Assembly (NCBI RefSeq): GCF_041734735.1
Contig: NC_134887.1
Coordinates: 37,831,179-37,895,178, forward strand
Length of the DNA stretch: 64,000 nucleotides
Reading direction: 5' to 3'
Origin: Babylonia areolata
Taxonomy: Eukaryota > Mollusca > Gastropoda > Neogastropoda > Buccinidae
The notes beneath the pieces are model-generated. The model saw only the letters and a list, made by a program, of their open reading frames with translations. It ran no database searches and was not told the origin of the DNA. Of this stretch, positions 13,221-27,212 are shown one piece after another. Both the position numbers and the translations under genes were made by a program. Each line of letters begins with the position of its first letter. The first letter of the stretch is position 1.

Positions 13221-14655
13221 AACGAGTGAGTGTGTGTTTTTCTGCTTTGTATGTGTGTATTTGTGTGTGTGTTTGTTTGTTCTTTTGCTCGCTTTGTGTG
13301 TATGTGTGTGTTCATTCATTTGTGTGTGTGTGTGTATGTGTGTGTATTCTTTTGCTTTATGAGTGTGCATATGTTTGTGTTTGTTCTTTTGCTTAACATC
13401 TATCCACAATTATGTCTGACCTTTTTGATGGCTTGTGAACCACGGAAGATCATTGACCCATGACCCAGAGACGTGAAGTATATATATATGAATGGAACAG
13501 AGACATGTGATATAAATAATGTATAGTCTTTCTCGTTGTTTCTTTTGATTTTTTATTATCAACCCCTTGACTGATGATTGAAGTTCCGTTTCATCTGCTT
13601 TGTGCATTGAACTTACCAGTGGTGTCACAGATCTTGCTGAATGAATGTCATATAGTTCCCAAGAGGAGGAAGTCCTGAGAAAGTATGGTAACCCGTAAGC
13701 TCCAGTTTTATTTCACTGATAAACATACTTTTCAGCAGCGGTCCAGGGGTTAACCCATTCCAACCTACAGTTACATGTCTGTTACAACTCCTCTGAATCA
13801 GCATTGCATGAGACTACTGCAGAAAAAAAACCAAAACAGGGTGGTTCATTAAAACAGCGAACATCAATGGAGAATTGTTGATCTGATCGGTCAAACAGCG
13901 CTTCATTTTCATGCTTCCAGACTTAGTAAAAGGTTCAGTTTAGAATGCCCGCTGTACTAAACAAGAATGAATGGAATTAGAACAGTTTGTTGGTATGAGA
14001 ATACTCGTACTTGGGGAAGTAATCATGGTACGAGTTAACTCGAACCTGGGGTAGAGTCAGTTAACAAGAATCATATTAAAGTCATTATTTTAATCTTTTT
14101 ATTTTTTCCACACACACACATTCACTTTAACACACAAAGTGACCTTCTTCCATCGTCGTCTTCTTCATTCATGGGCTGCAACTCTCACGTTCACTCATAT
14201 GTACATGAGTGGTCTTTGACGTGTATGCCCGTTTTTACCCTGCCATGTAGGCAGCCATACTCTGTTTTTGGGGGTACAAAGTGACTATCTTCTGGTGGTT
14301 TTTTTTTGTTTTTTGCTGCGCTGCTGCTGACAGAGGGGGAGAGAGTTATCCCCACTACGGGAAGGACAGCCTGGCCGTGATGGCCCCCAACCTGCCTGGC
14401 CCTTCCCATGGGGCCATGGGGTCGGCCTCGCAGCCCAAGAGGGCACGGCTGGCTGTGGGGGGTGGGGAGCGCCACGTGGACCTCACGCAGCCCCTCCATG
14501 TGGATGTGGAAGTGAAGCGGGTGAGCTGAGGAAGTAGTGTGTTGGTAGAAGGGGAGGGCTGGGAGGGTTGGTGTGTGTGTGTGGGGGGGAGGGTGGGGGG
14601 GGGTTGGTGGGTAGGTGTGGGTGGGGAGGGGGGGGGTTGGTGTGTATGTGTGTTG

Positions 14656-14696
<41 letters not shown>

Positions 14697-14723
14697 TGAG
14701 CTTCAGAAGGAGAGGTATACGCT

Positions 14724-14757
<34 letters not shown>

Positions 14758-14784
14758 TCAGCTTGAGAAGGAGAGGTATACACT

Positions 14785-14826
<42 letters not shown>

Positions 14827-17800
14827 CTTGAGAAGAAGAGGTACATGCTTGTGTGTTTGTGTGTGTGTTGTGTGTGTGTGTGTGTGTGAGCATGTGTGCA
14901 TGTGTCAAGTCTTGAGGGATGAGCTGTGTGTGTGTGTGTGTGTGTGTGTATGCATGCGTGGTGTGTGTGAGGGGGGTGGGGGGTGGGGGTGTGGGGCTTC
15001 AGGAAAAGTATAAATGTAAAAGAGTGTGTGAATGAGTGAGTTTGTGTGTGTGGTGTGTGTGTGTGTGTGTATGTGTGTGCGTGCGCCTAGCCTTGTGGAG
15101 GAGGGATGTGGGTGTGGGTGTCATTGGTGTGTCTGTATCTGTATGTGTGTCTGTGTGTGTCCAGGTTTGAGGGGAAGATGTGTGTGTGGGTGTGGGGGGG
15201 AGAAAGAGAGAGGAGTTTTTATGTATGATTTTGAAGTGATAGAGAATGTGCATTCGTGTGTGACAAATGTGTCTGTATGTGTGAGAGAGTGTGAGTGTGC
15301 ATGTGTTTGAGAGAATGCACAATTTTTTTTTTTTTTTTTGCTGCCCCATCATCTGCACTGTTTCACTGGCATTACTCCCATGCCGCTCATTTAGATTCCC
15401 CCATACATAGCCACACCCAGTTCGTCCGTCACAGTTCCGGCGTCGGCAGTCCGCAGGGAACCATCAATGCTTGGTTGCCAGGAGGCCACACACTAAAGGA
15501 GACCCTGCACTGCTGTTGAGTTACTTCGGTGGTGTTCAGTGGTGCCTGTTCTGATTTAACGTACTTAGGACACCACCTACTAACGACAATAATGGCTTAG
15601 TCACGGAGCCAGACTGAGTGAGCGTCCCTCCCAGAGTGGAGACTGCTACCACGTCCCTCAAACAACAGCCCCCATGAATCTGCTGACACTGAAGACATTG
15701 ACAGGACTCACCCCAAGCACGAAAGTGGAGGGGTATCGAAACTGAGGTCACCATGAGAACAGGGCCTGAAAGGCCACAGACTTTGAGACTGTTTTGTTTA
15801 TATTGATGATGGAGGAGGAGGAGGATGACGATGACAATGTTGCTATGGAGATCCATTTTGGTTTGGGACTACGTGACAAGGCTGTACTCTACGCTTCCTG
15901 TAATAATGATATCCCGGTGTTAACCAGGCCCGAGAGATACAGACACTTGCAGTGTTGGTCAGGTAATTAGAGCAACACACCCAAATACGCATCCTTGAAG
16001 TGGATGACACTCGACTGTGTGGTCCCAGTCTCCCCATTTATGCCCACAGCACACTCAACTCTGGGTAGGAGCCAGTCGCTAGCTGAAAAACCCACCACCA
16101 CTGGGATTCGAACCTGCGTCCTCCCAGCCGTCAGTCCACAACACTAGAGAGCATGCACATTGGCATTGTGGCACTTGTTGCATGAGAGGAATTTATAGAC
16201 GAATAGGATGGTGGATGTTTCTGGCCATGTTGATAGACTGCACCTGTGCCCACCCACAAACAAGCATGCCCCCCCCCCCCTCCCCCTCCACACACACACA
16301 CACACACATGCGTGCAGGCACGCGAATCAGTTTACAGTGAATCTGTTGGCTCAGTCCCACGCCTTCTGCCCCGCCTCTTCCTCAATCCCCTCCTTACTCT
16401 GAAACTCTGAAGTCTACTGCCCTCCCTCAGCCCCTTCCTCTCTGAAGTCTACTGCCCTCCCTCAGCCATTCCTAACTTTCAAACTCTGAAGTCTACTGCC
16501 CTCCCTCAAACCCTCCTAACTCTGAAGTCTACTGCCCTCCCTCAGCCCTTCCCAACTCTGAAGTCTACTGCCCTCCCTCAAACCCTCCTAACTCTGAAGT
16601 CTACTGCCCTCCCTCAAACCCCTCCTGACTCTGAAGTCTACTGCCCTCCCTCAAACCCTCCTCACTCTGAAACTCTGGTGTACTGCCCTCCCTCAAACCC
16701 TTCTTACTCAGAAACTCTGGTCTACTGCCCTCCCTCAAACCCTCCTAACTCTGAAGTCTACTGCCCTCCCTCAAACCCTCCTAACTCTGAAGTCTACTGC
16801 CCTCCCTCAAACCCTCCTAACTCTGAAGTCTACTGCCCTCCCTCAAACCCTCCTAACTCTGAAGTCTACTGCCCTCCCTCAAACCCTCCTAACTCTGAAG
16901 TCTACTGCCCTCCCTCAAACCCTCTTAACTCTGAAGTCTACTGCCCTTCCTCAAACCCTCCTAACTCTGAAGTCTACTGCCCTCCCTCAAACCCTCTTAA
17001 CTCTGAAGTCTACTGCCCTTCCTCAAACCCTTCTAACTCTGAAAGTGGTCTGCTGCCCTCCCTCAGACCTTATTAACTCTGAAGTCTACTGCCCTCCCTC
17101 AAACCCTCCTCACTCTGAAACTCTGGTCTACTGCCCTCCCTCAAACCCTCTTAACTCTGAAGTCTACTGCCCTCCCTCAAACCCTTCTAACTCTGAAAGT
17201 GGTCTACTGCCCTCCCTCAAACCCTCTTAACTCTGAAGTCTACTGCCCTTCCTCAAACCCTCCTCACTCTGAAACTCTGGTCTACTGCCCTCCCTCAAAC
17301 CCTCCTCACTCTGAAAGTGGTCTACTGCCCTCCCTCAAACCCTCCTCACTCTGAAACTCTTGAAGTCTATTGCACTCGCTCAACCCCTCCTAACTCTGAA
17401 GTCTACTGACCTCCCCCCAACCCTCCTAACTCTGAAACTCTGAAGTCTACTGCCTTTCCTACTCTGAAGCTCTGAAGTCCCGCTTATGGCAGGAGCCGGC
17501 GTACATGCCTCAAGTGGAGGCCATCTCGCCCACTCTGCCCACGGAAGACTCCACCAGCCGGCAGTACAAGGAGGAGCTGCTGCAGAACATCTCCAAGCTG
17601 GATGGGGAGATCACCTCTGTGGAGCAGCAGATCAACAAGCTGAAGAAGAAAGAGGTGGGTGTGAGGGGTTTGTCCCAACAAGGTGTAGAAGAAAGTGGGT
17701 TTTGTGTGTGTGTGTGTGTGTGTGTGTTTAACAAGGTATAGAAGAAAGGGTTTTGTTGTAACAAGGTGAAGAAGAAAGAGGTGGGTGTAAAGGGTTTGTC

Positions 17801-20779
17801 CCAACAAGGTGTAGAAGAAAGTGTTTTTTTTTAATGTTTTTTTTTTTTAACATGATGTAGAAGAAAGGATTTTGTTGTAACAAGGTCAAGAAGAAAGAGG
17901 TGGGCGTGGTGGGCGTGAGGGGGTTTGTCCCAACAGGGTGGAGATGAAAATTTTTTTTTGTGTGTGGTTATTTTGCTAACAAGGTCTAGAAGAAAGGGTT
18001 TTGCAGGAACAAGGTCAAGAAAAAATGAGGTGTGCGTGAGGGTTTTGTCATTACAAGCTCAAGAAGAAAGTTTTTTTTTGTGTGTGGTTATTTTGCTAAC
18101 AAGGTCTAGAAGAAAGGGTTTTGCAGGAACAATGTCAAGAAAAAATCAGGTGGGCGTGAGGGTTTTGTCATTACAAGCTCAAGAAGAAAGTTTTTTTGTG
18201 TGTGTGGTTATTTTGCTAACAAGGTCTAGAAGAAAGGGTTTTACAGGAACAAGGTCAAGAGGAAAGAGGTGGGCATGAGGGTTTTGTCATTACTCATGGA
18301 GAAACTTTTTTTGTGTGTGTGTTTTTGCCAACAAGGTATAAAAGAAAGGATTTTGTTGTGACAAGGTCAAGAGGAAAGAAGTGGGTGTCAGGGCTTTGTT
18401 GAAACAAGCTCAAGAAGAAAGGGTTTTTGGTGGTGTTTTTTTTTTTTTTTTTTTTTTTTGCTAACAAGTTCTAGAAGAAAGGGTTTTGTTGTAACTAGGT
18501 CAAGAAGAAAGAGGAGGGCGTGTGGGGTTTGTCCTAACAAGAGTAAAGAAGAAAGGGTTTTTGATGTGTTTTTTTTTGTTTTGTTTTTTTTGCTAACAAG
18601 GTCTAGAAGAAAGGGATTTGCAGTAACAAGGTCAGAAAGAAAGAGGTGGGTGTGAGGGGTTTGTCCTAACAAGACTCAAGAAGAAAGGGTTTTTGGTGGG
18701 GTTTTTTTTGGCCAACAAGGTATAGAAGAAAGGGTTTTGTTGAAACAAGCTCAAGAAGAAAGGGTTTTTGGTGTTTTTTTTGTTTTGTTTTTTTGCTAAC
18801 AAGTTCTAGAAGAAAGGGTTTTGTTGTAACTAGGTCAAGAAGAAAGAGGAGGGCGTGTGGGGTTTGTCCTAACAAGAGTAAAGAAGAAAGGGTTTTTGAT
18901 GTGTTTTTTTTTGTTTTGTTTTTTTTGCTAACAAGGTCTAGAAGAAAGGGATTTGCAGTAACAAGGTGAAAAAGAAAGAGGTGGGCATGAGGGGTTTGTC
19001 CTAACAAGACGCAAGAAGAAAGGTGCTTTTTTGTTTTTGTTTTTTTGTTGCTAACAAGGTCTAGAAGAAAGGGATTTGCAGTAACAAGGTCAGAAAGAAA
19101 GAGGTGGGTGTGAGGGGTTTGTCCTAACAAGACTCAAGAAGAAAGGGTTTTTGGTGGGGTTTTTTTTGGCCAACAAGGTATAGAAGAAAGGGTTTTGTTG
19201 TAACAAGGTCAAGGAGAAAGAGGTGGGTGTGAGGGTTTTGTTGAGCTTTTTTTTTTTGAGATGGGTGTTCACTGTTGTGTTTGGTTGGGGGCTAAGCTAG
19301 AGATGGGGAAGGGTTTTTGTGTGTGCTTGTGTGTGTGCATTTCTGACCTTCCCCAGACAAAAAAAAGAAAAAGAAAAGAAAAAAGAAAAAAAAAGAGGAG
19401 AAAACACTGTTCTTGTCTTCAAAGATTGATGAATTAGCTTTTTGATGAAGAAGTCAGTGAACACAGAGTATTCATATTCATATAATGTTAGATGATTTAT
19501 TAGTCTGTTTTTTTTTTCTTTTTGATTTATCTCGGTTGAATTGACTGTTGAGCTAGGAAAGGGATTGATCAGTTGATTGTTTTTTTAATAATGAAGGTTA
19601 TGACGACGACAGTGACAGTGACACTATCAGTGAGTGACTTTGTCTTTTGATTTTAATCATGAAATGACAGTGGAAGAAAATGGTGACAACAAAACAAAAT
19701 GCATACTTAACCCATTCAACCCTGGGGGTGGGGGTGGGGTTACAGCCTTGGCAGACTTCCCTAACACATTGATGCGGAAGAATGCATACTTTGGGGGGGG
19801 GGTGGGGTTACCACCTTGGCAGACTTCCCAAACACATTGATGGTGGAAAAACACATAATGCAGGAATGTGGACATGGTTTTATTGAACAGACCTGCTAGT
19901 GCCTGAACCCCCTTCGTGTGTATATGCAAGCAGAAGATCAAATACGCACGTTAAAGATCCTGTAATCCATGTCAGCATTTGGTTGGTTATGGAAACAAGA
20001 ACATACCCAGCATGCACACCCCCGAAAACGGAGTATGGCTGCCTACATGGCGGGGTAAAAATGGTCATGCACGTAAAAGCCAACTCGTGTGCATACGAGT
20101 GAACGCAGAAAAAGAAGAAGAAACAAATTTTGACACACAGAGCAGTGGTGGGGTTCAGGGTTCAGTGAATTGATACCTTTTTTTTTTTGTTGTTGTTGTT
20201 ATTCACTGATTTGCATTTGACTGTTCATTTTGGAATGCTTCATGATGCCCGGCCCCTGACCTTGTGGACCTACTGACCTGTTTAACCCCCTGGCAGCGTC
20301 AGTTGGAGTTGCAAACGGCCAAGGCACCAGAAGAGAAGCAGCCGCCTACCCCGGAGCTGCCCACCCCAGAAACCAAGAACCAGAGTCTGGCGCAGATCAT
20401 CTACGCTGAGAACAGGGTGGGTGCGGCAGCCAGTGCCATCCGTGCTCCTCTTGGTGGGCGGTCATCCAGTGGTGCACATTTCACGCAGAGAGAAATCTGT
20501 TGCAGTTTGAAAATAACTGCTATTATTATTATTATTATCATTATTATTATTATTATTGCTATGTTATTATGATGTAATTATCATCATCATTATTATTGAT
20601 ACTTAACTCTGACTTGTCTCCAGTCACAGACCAAACTCTGAAGGGGTTTACAAACATGGAGTCATTAGCACAACTTTGCTTGGGTGAAGCTGATTGACAG
20701 CTGCCTTTACTAATTAGGTGCTCATCATTCGTTTCCTCTGTGATTCAGTTATGCTTTTCACATGCATGCGCGTGCACGT

Positions 20780-20813
<34 letters not shown>

Positions 20814-23800
20814 CCACACCCACGCACGCACGCACGCACGCACGCGTTCATTCTGTTTTTTCCAATGCTTTACAAATTACCACTCTCATTTCCCCCCCCC
20901 CCCCTCCATTTCCTTTCATGTCTGCTCTGTCTTGCTCAGTTTGATTCCAGCTAGTATAAGTGTTGAGGTGCCATGAATGTGCAAAAGGTGTTCAGATTTC
21001 TGTTGAAGGTTCATGTTGGGTACATTTTTTTTGAAAAACTCATTGCTGGATACATTTTAAAGGTTCATTTTCTTCCCTCCGTTTATTCATCTGTTTATTT
21101 GTTGTACTGTTTGTTGATATGTGGTGTGTTGCTTCCTTCCTATTTGTTCAGTTGTGCATGTTAACTTTTGTGTTGCTATTTGGTTTTTGTCTCTTTACAA
21201 AAAAGGTTCATGGATAAATTTGTACTGTATGTTTAAGTTATGTGTGCTTTGCGTTGCAGAGGAAAGCAGAAACGGCTCACAAAATGCTGGAACAGTTGGG
21301 CCCCAAGATTGAACTGGTTAGTATGTTTTTCTTTTCTTCATAAAAAAAGAAAGAAGAAGAAGAAAAAAAAGAAAGAAAGAAAGAAAGAATACATACACAA
21401 CCTTGTCCTACCCTCACCCCTCCAACCCCCACACCCCACCCCTGGAATGCTTCCTCCCAACATCTACCAATCCCACCACCACCATCATCATCATAGGTTG
21501 CCAGACTTCACAGGGGTTTTGATTAAGAGTCTCCCCCCCCCCCCCCTCCCCCCCCCCCCTGTTGCTTTGGGGCCCAAACACGATTGATTGGATGGGTCTG
21601 TGTTTTGACTGTATTGTCCACGCTGGTGGACCACCCGCCTGCCTGCCTTTTCTCCAGGCTCGAGAATTAATTTAGGGAGGTGTGTGTGGGGAGGGGTGTG
21701 GGGAGGATATAAAGGGAATGAGGAAGGGGTAACTCTATGCAGTACTGACGGTTAACCCATTTCAGCCCCAGGGAGTTTACAGCATTGGCAGGGTCCCCTG
21801 CCATACTGATGGGGGGAAAAAACAAAGAAAATATGCTGAAATTGACCGGGTCCCCCCCCCCCCCCCACCCCCCCAAACCCCCCTCTGAATTGACACATGA
21901 TGACACAACTGGAAATACTGTAGAAGTTTATTCCTTTTGCTAGTGGTTTATGCATGTGTAGGAGGAACGTGTAAGCCGTTTAGATGACACAAAATTTTCA
22001 TGCAAGGGCAATGGTTGGGGCACAGGTCTGATAAGCACAGTTGGCTTGTTTCTATCATGCCATCATGAAAAGGGGAAAATATAACAAACAGACAACGCCA
22101 AAGCATAATATTTTGTAGATAGATTTCAAATTACGTTGCAGAAAAAAAAAATCGACATACGCGCTTACATATTACATTGAACAGAAAGAAAGAAAGAGAG
22201 GAAGTGGGAGGGAGGGAGGGAGTTGAGGAGGAAGTGGTTGTGGAGGAGAGGGGTGTGGATGACAAGGAAGCGACTGCGTGGAGTGCATTCCTGGGGCAAG
22301 GGGTGCACACATGGGGTCAAACCTCTCAGCTGATTTTCTTTTTCTTTTCTTTTCTTTTTTTTTCTTCTTTCTTTTTGTTTGTTGTTGTTGTTGTTGCAAG
22401 AATGGATGTGATGCTCTTTCCACCATCTATCTTCTCTGCAACCCCCTTCCTCCTCTCCCTTCCTCCTTCCCTCCCTTCTCCCTCTCTTCCTTTCCTCCCT
22501 TCCTCCTTCCCTCCCTTCTCCCTCTCTTCCTTTCCTCCCTCCCTCCTTCCCTCCCTCCCTCCCTCTCTCCTTCCTCCCTTCCTCCTTCCCTCCCTTCTCC
22601 CTCTCTTCCTCCTCTCCCTTCCTCCTTCCCTCCCTTCTCCCTCTCTTCCTTTCCTCCCTTCCTCCTTCCCTCCCTTCTCCCTCTCTCCCTCCCTCTCCCT
22701 TCCTCCTTCCCTCCCTTCTCCCTCTCTCCCTCCTCTCCCTTCCTCCTTCCCTCCCTTCTCCCTCTCTTCCTTTCCTCCCTTCCTCCTTCCCTCCCTTCTC
22801 CCTCTCTTCCTCCTCTCCCTTCCTCCTTCCCTCCCTTCTCCCTCTCTTCCTTTCCTCCCTCCCTCCTTCTCTTCCTTTCCTCCCTTCCTCCTTCCCTCCC
22901 TCTCTTCCTTTCCTCCCTCCCTCCTTCCCTCCCTCCTCCCTCTCTTCCTCCCTCTCTCTCTCACTCACTCTCTCACTCTCAACAGTTTTCCTCTCTTTCC
23001 TTCTTCGTATCTCTTCCTCTCTTACCGTCTTCTTCCCTCTCTCCTTCATGCAAAAGCATACTATGTTATTTTGTGGGGAATTGTGTATTTTCTATGCCAT
23101 TTATTGTTCTTGTTGTTGTTGCCATGCAGTGTTTTTTGGGTTCTTTTTCCTCCTTTTTTCAGTCTTCTTGTATTTCCTAGATTAGTTTATACGTTTTCTT
23201 TACGAGGGTAGGATGAAATCAGGCCGATAAGTGCCTATTCCTTTTCCCTCAATAAAAAAAGTTCGATTTCGATTTCGATTTCCTCTGCCTCCTCCTCTGT
23301 CCCTGAGGGTGATAAAAGGTTTGAGAGGAAGGTGGTGGTGGTGGTGGTGGTGGTTGATGGGCGGGTTGGAGGGGTGGTGGTACCAGATGGTGGTGTCTTT
23401 TTCCTCCTTCCTGTTTCCCTTACTTGAAGGGCCTGGAGTGGGGTGAAAAGAGTGCAGAGTGAGTCGTGGTTGGCTGGTTTTAGGGAGGATGGATGGTGTA
23501 AGTGGGAGGGCAGGGGGTGTGGGGGGATGGGGTTGCTTCAGTCTCTTTTGTTGTATCATGTTGTTATTAGTCTCCCTCATCTCCACCATAGGCAGGGCAG
23601 CTGTAGTCGACCCGGGACAGTTCACCCACCACTGTAGGCGACTTTTTGTCAGCATGGAGGGGTCATGTTGAATGAACTGTTTTTCACATTGTCACAAAAG
23701 TTTGTCAGCTGCAACCAACTTTCCTGCTTTCTCTCCCCCCTTGACTAACTCCCCCACCCCCACCCCCCTTGGCTGAGTGTACTGTGTTGTTCTGAAGCAA

Positions 23801-25470
23801 ACTGAATCATGTGACTGAGAGTGTCTCAGTCTAAAATATTTGGCACTCGGGGAGTGTTTTTTCTCACAGGAACAAGAAGAATGAATGAAGGAAAGAAAAA
23901 AAAAAGGACATGGGTCAGTGACATTTTTAGGATGGAGAAGATGATGGATTTAATTGGTGGTGGGTGGGGGGGCATGGTTTTTAGAGGGATGGGAAGGGGT
24001 TAAAATGATGGATGGAAGGAAGAAAGATGATGGAAGGAAGGAAGAAAGAAAGTAGTTAATGGCGTGGAGAGCCTTGGCCAAAGGAATGGTTCAGCGCTTA
24101 TAGCTTTTAGAGGCGTTTGATTGGCTAAGAGCGGACCAGGCAAAGAGGGGCGTCTTTTCACTGTTAGCCACGTGAAATTTGGCCAGGCAGAGCAAACCGA
24201 TAGGCCTAGTTTGCATCAGTGTGACATGGTAAGTATATGTATCACCAAACATGCAGTATAATACAAACTCCTCCTGTTAGTTGAAGAAAAAGGTCAGGGT
24301 GTGAAGTTTATTGTGTCTGCTCAAGTCAAAGTGGAGAGAAAGTAGTTCCATGACAACTTTTTTTTTTGTTTTTGGTTTTTGCTTTTGTTTTTGAAACTAG
24401 TATACTTCCTGATTTCATAGGTTTGACAAATAATAAAAAAGAAAAGGGAGTATGTCCTAGAAATTTACAATACCTTTTCAGTTGTTTGTTTTTAGTTCCC
24501 TGTTTTCCTCGGGCCAATTTTAAGAGTTTTACTGCTCTTTTCTGGGCCAGGGGATGGGGGGGGAGGGGGGGGGGGGGAGGTAATCAGATTCGGGATTTGA
24601 AGCCTTCCAGGGTTGTGCTGAGAGCAGTCTCAGCAGGAAGGCTGTTCCAGTTTGTTATTGTTATTGTTTTGTTTTGTTTTGTTTTGTAAGGAAGTTGTGT
24701 TTTTACTTTTTCTTTCTTTTTCTTTCTTTTTTCATTCATTCAGTCCATTCTTTTTGTACTATTTTTTTTTCTGCTTCTCCTCCTCTTCCTTCCGTCGGTG
24801 TATCTGTGGATGTATCCACAACTTCATTATAGGCCGTTTTCCGGTTTAAAGGGCGCTGCCATAGCCGTTAGTATAAATAGTCCGTATGCAGTCATGTTCC
24901 GGTTTACATTGACCTTGTTAGTTATGTATGAAGCATTCACTTTTGTTGTTGTTGTTGTTAAAGTTGCTGATAATTCTCATTCCTGACCACAAGTAGGGGG
25001 GGAAAAAAGAGGATATGGGGGTGAAATGGTGGATCAGCAGATGATCAGCAAATTGAAGAAGAAAATTATAATCAATGGGAAAATCTGAGATAAATATGGT
25101 GTAAATATTCAGAATTTACAATATTTCTTTTCATATTATTATTGTTTTGTTTTTGTTTTTTCTTTTGAATTTTTAGTTGCGGTTTTCCACTGATGCATTT
25201 GGGTATCCTTCCTCGGACACCACCACCATTCCACACCCCTTCCACTGAATATCTGTTTCATTTTTATTGCTTTGTCTCTTTCTTTCACAATGGATGTTTT
25301 TCAATCCTTTTTTTTTTGTGTGTGTGTGTGGTTTCAGTTGTTTTGTGTTCTATTGTACTTTACCAGTGTATGTTTTGTTGTTTTTTGTTGTTGTTTTTTT
25401 TGGTACTGTTTGATGTGAGAAGGGGATGGGAGAGAGAGAGAGAGAGAGAGAGAGAGTGTGTGTGTACGTG

Positions 25471-25508
<38 letters not shown>

Positions 25509-27172
25509 TGTGTATGTGTGTGTGCTTGTGTGTGTGTGTGTGCTTGTGTGTGTGTGTGTGTGCTTTTGTGTGTGTGTGTGTGTGTGTCTGTGTGTGTTTG
25601 TTAGTATAGTAGTGTTCCTTTCTTTTAATGTCTAGTCACATTGTCGTATTTGATTTTGTGTGATGTTAGATGTGTGTAATTAGATTGTGTGTGACATTAG
25701 ATATTTTATATTTGAATGTTTGTGATATTAGATATTTTGTCTATCTTTCACCACTGTCGTGTATCTGTAACCTAACATGCACACACACACCCTCTCTTCC
25801 CCTACCCTGCCCTGCCTTCATCTCTCTTTCATCCCCTGCCCCCACTCTTTTTTCTTTACAGTTTTGTTAGGATTTTGTTTTTTCAGTCCAGTAATATCAG
25901 ACATGTGTGCCTGTGTGTGCCTGTGCGTGTGTTCGTTTTGATTCAGTTTGGCCTGTGTTTGTGATGGAGAATTCTTATTCTGGTCTGGAAAAAAGGAAAA
26001 AGTTTGGAAACTGTTTGGTCAGGTCTGTAGGAACCTTGTCATTCAACGGGGGGTGGGAGGGGGAGGGGGAGACAGTAGTCACTTGCTAGTTTTGGATAAT
26101 GAGATGGGGTTGAGCACCGTGTCACCTGTGTGGTTTTCATGTTGCAGCCTCTGTACCATCAGCCGTCTGACACACAAGTGTATCGGGAGAACAAGCGCAC
26201 GTGAGTAGAGAATTGTGTACTGCCTGTATGGAGAAAGTGTGTGAGAAAGATCTGTGGGTGGTGAAGTAAGACTGGCTTTGATACGCAGTGTTGACGGGCG
26301 CCATAGCCGAATGGTTAAAGCGTTGGACTTTTGATCTGAGGGTCCCGGGTTCGAATCATGGTGACGGCGCCTGGTGGGTAAAGGGTGGAGATTTTTACGA
26401 TCTCCCAGGTCAACATATGTGCAGACCTGCTGGTGCCTGAACCCCCTTCGTGTGCATACGCAAGCATAAGATCAAATACGCTTGTTAAAGATCCTGTAAT
26501 CCATGTCAGCGTTTGGTGGGTTATGGAAACAAGAACATACCCAGCATGCACACCCCCGAAAGCGGAGTATGGCTGCCTACATGGCGGGGTAAAAACGGTC
26601 ATACACGTAAAAAGCCCACTCGTGTATATACGAGTGAACGTGGGAGTTGAAGCCCACGAACGCAGAAGAAGAAGAAGAAGAAGAAGATACGCAGTGTCAA
26701 TGCTTCTGACCATGTGTCCTTCAGGGAGTGCTTTGTCTGCACTGCCCACTATTATTTATTTGTTTGTATTATTACGTGTGTTGTACACACACACATTGGA
26801 GGACTCTGGTGGAGCAGTTCTGCTCTGTGGCACCCAAGTCACTCTGCACAGAGTCAAAGAAGTGGAAAAATAGGGTGTACATATAAATATACATGCATGC
26901 TCACAAGCACATCATAATTTATTACATCACCTTACACCACGTCAGTGTCATGCCACACCACCACACTCGCCATAAAGATGTGAATTTGCTGTGTTTATTA
27001 ATCATCATGATTTTTTGAAATATTACTAAATCAAGTTTTTTCCTTTTTGTTTTTTCAGGCATCAAGAGTTCCGTAAACGACTCATTATGCACCTAAAACG
27101 CAGGCATCAGGCTCGTCGTATTCGGGTAAGACATTTTATTTAAATATGTTGAATTATGTGTGTACATTGTGC

Positions 27173-27212
<40 letters not shown>

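Noticed and set aside
16678-17076. Repeat protein with [12 protein letters not shown] units
   Set aside because: It is a 36-bp intronic tandem array; the codon-compatible period explains the open frame.
16385-17470. Regular 36-bp repeats resembling a CRISPR array
   Set aside because: There are no unique spacers, units are contiguous, and the locus is eukaryotic.
22165-23049. Long minus-strand frame rich in Glu, Arg, Gly and Lys, and plus-strand Ser/Pro/Leu frames
   Set aside because: They lie on a homopyrimidine tandem array; composition alone keeps the frames open.
26295-26370. tRNA gene
   Set aside because: The tRNA-like sequence is the head of a SINE with an AAG tail and target duplication, and several copies exist in the window.
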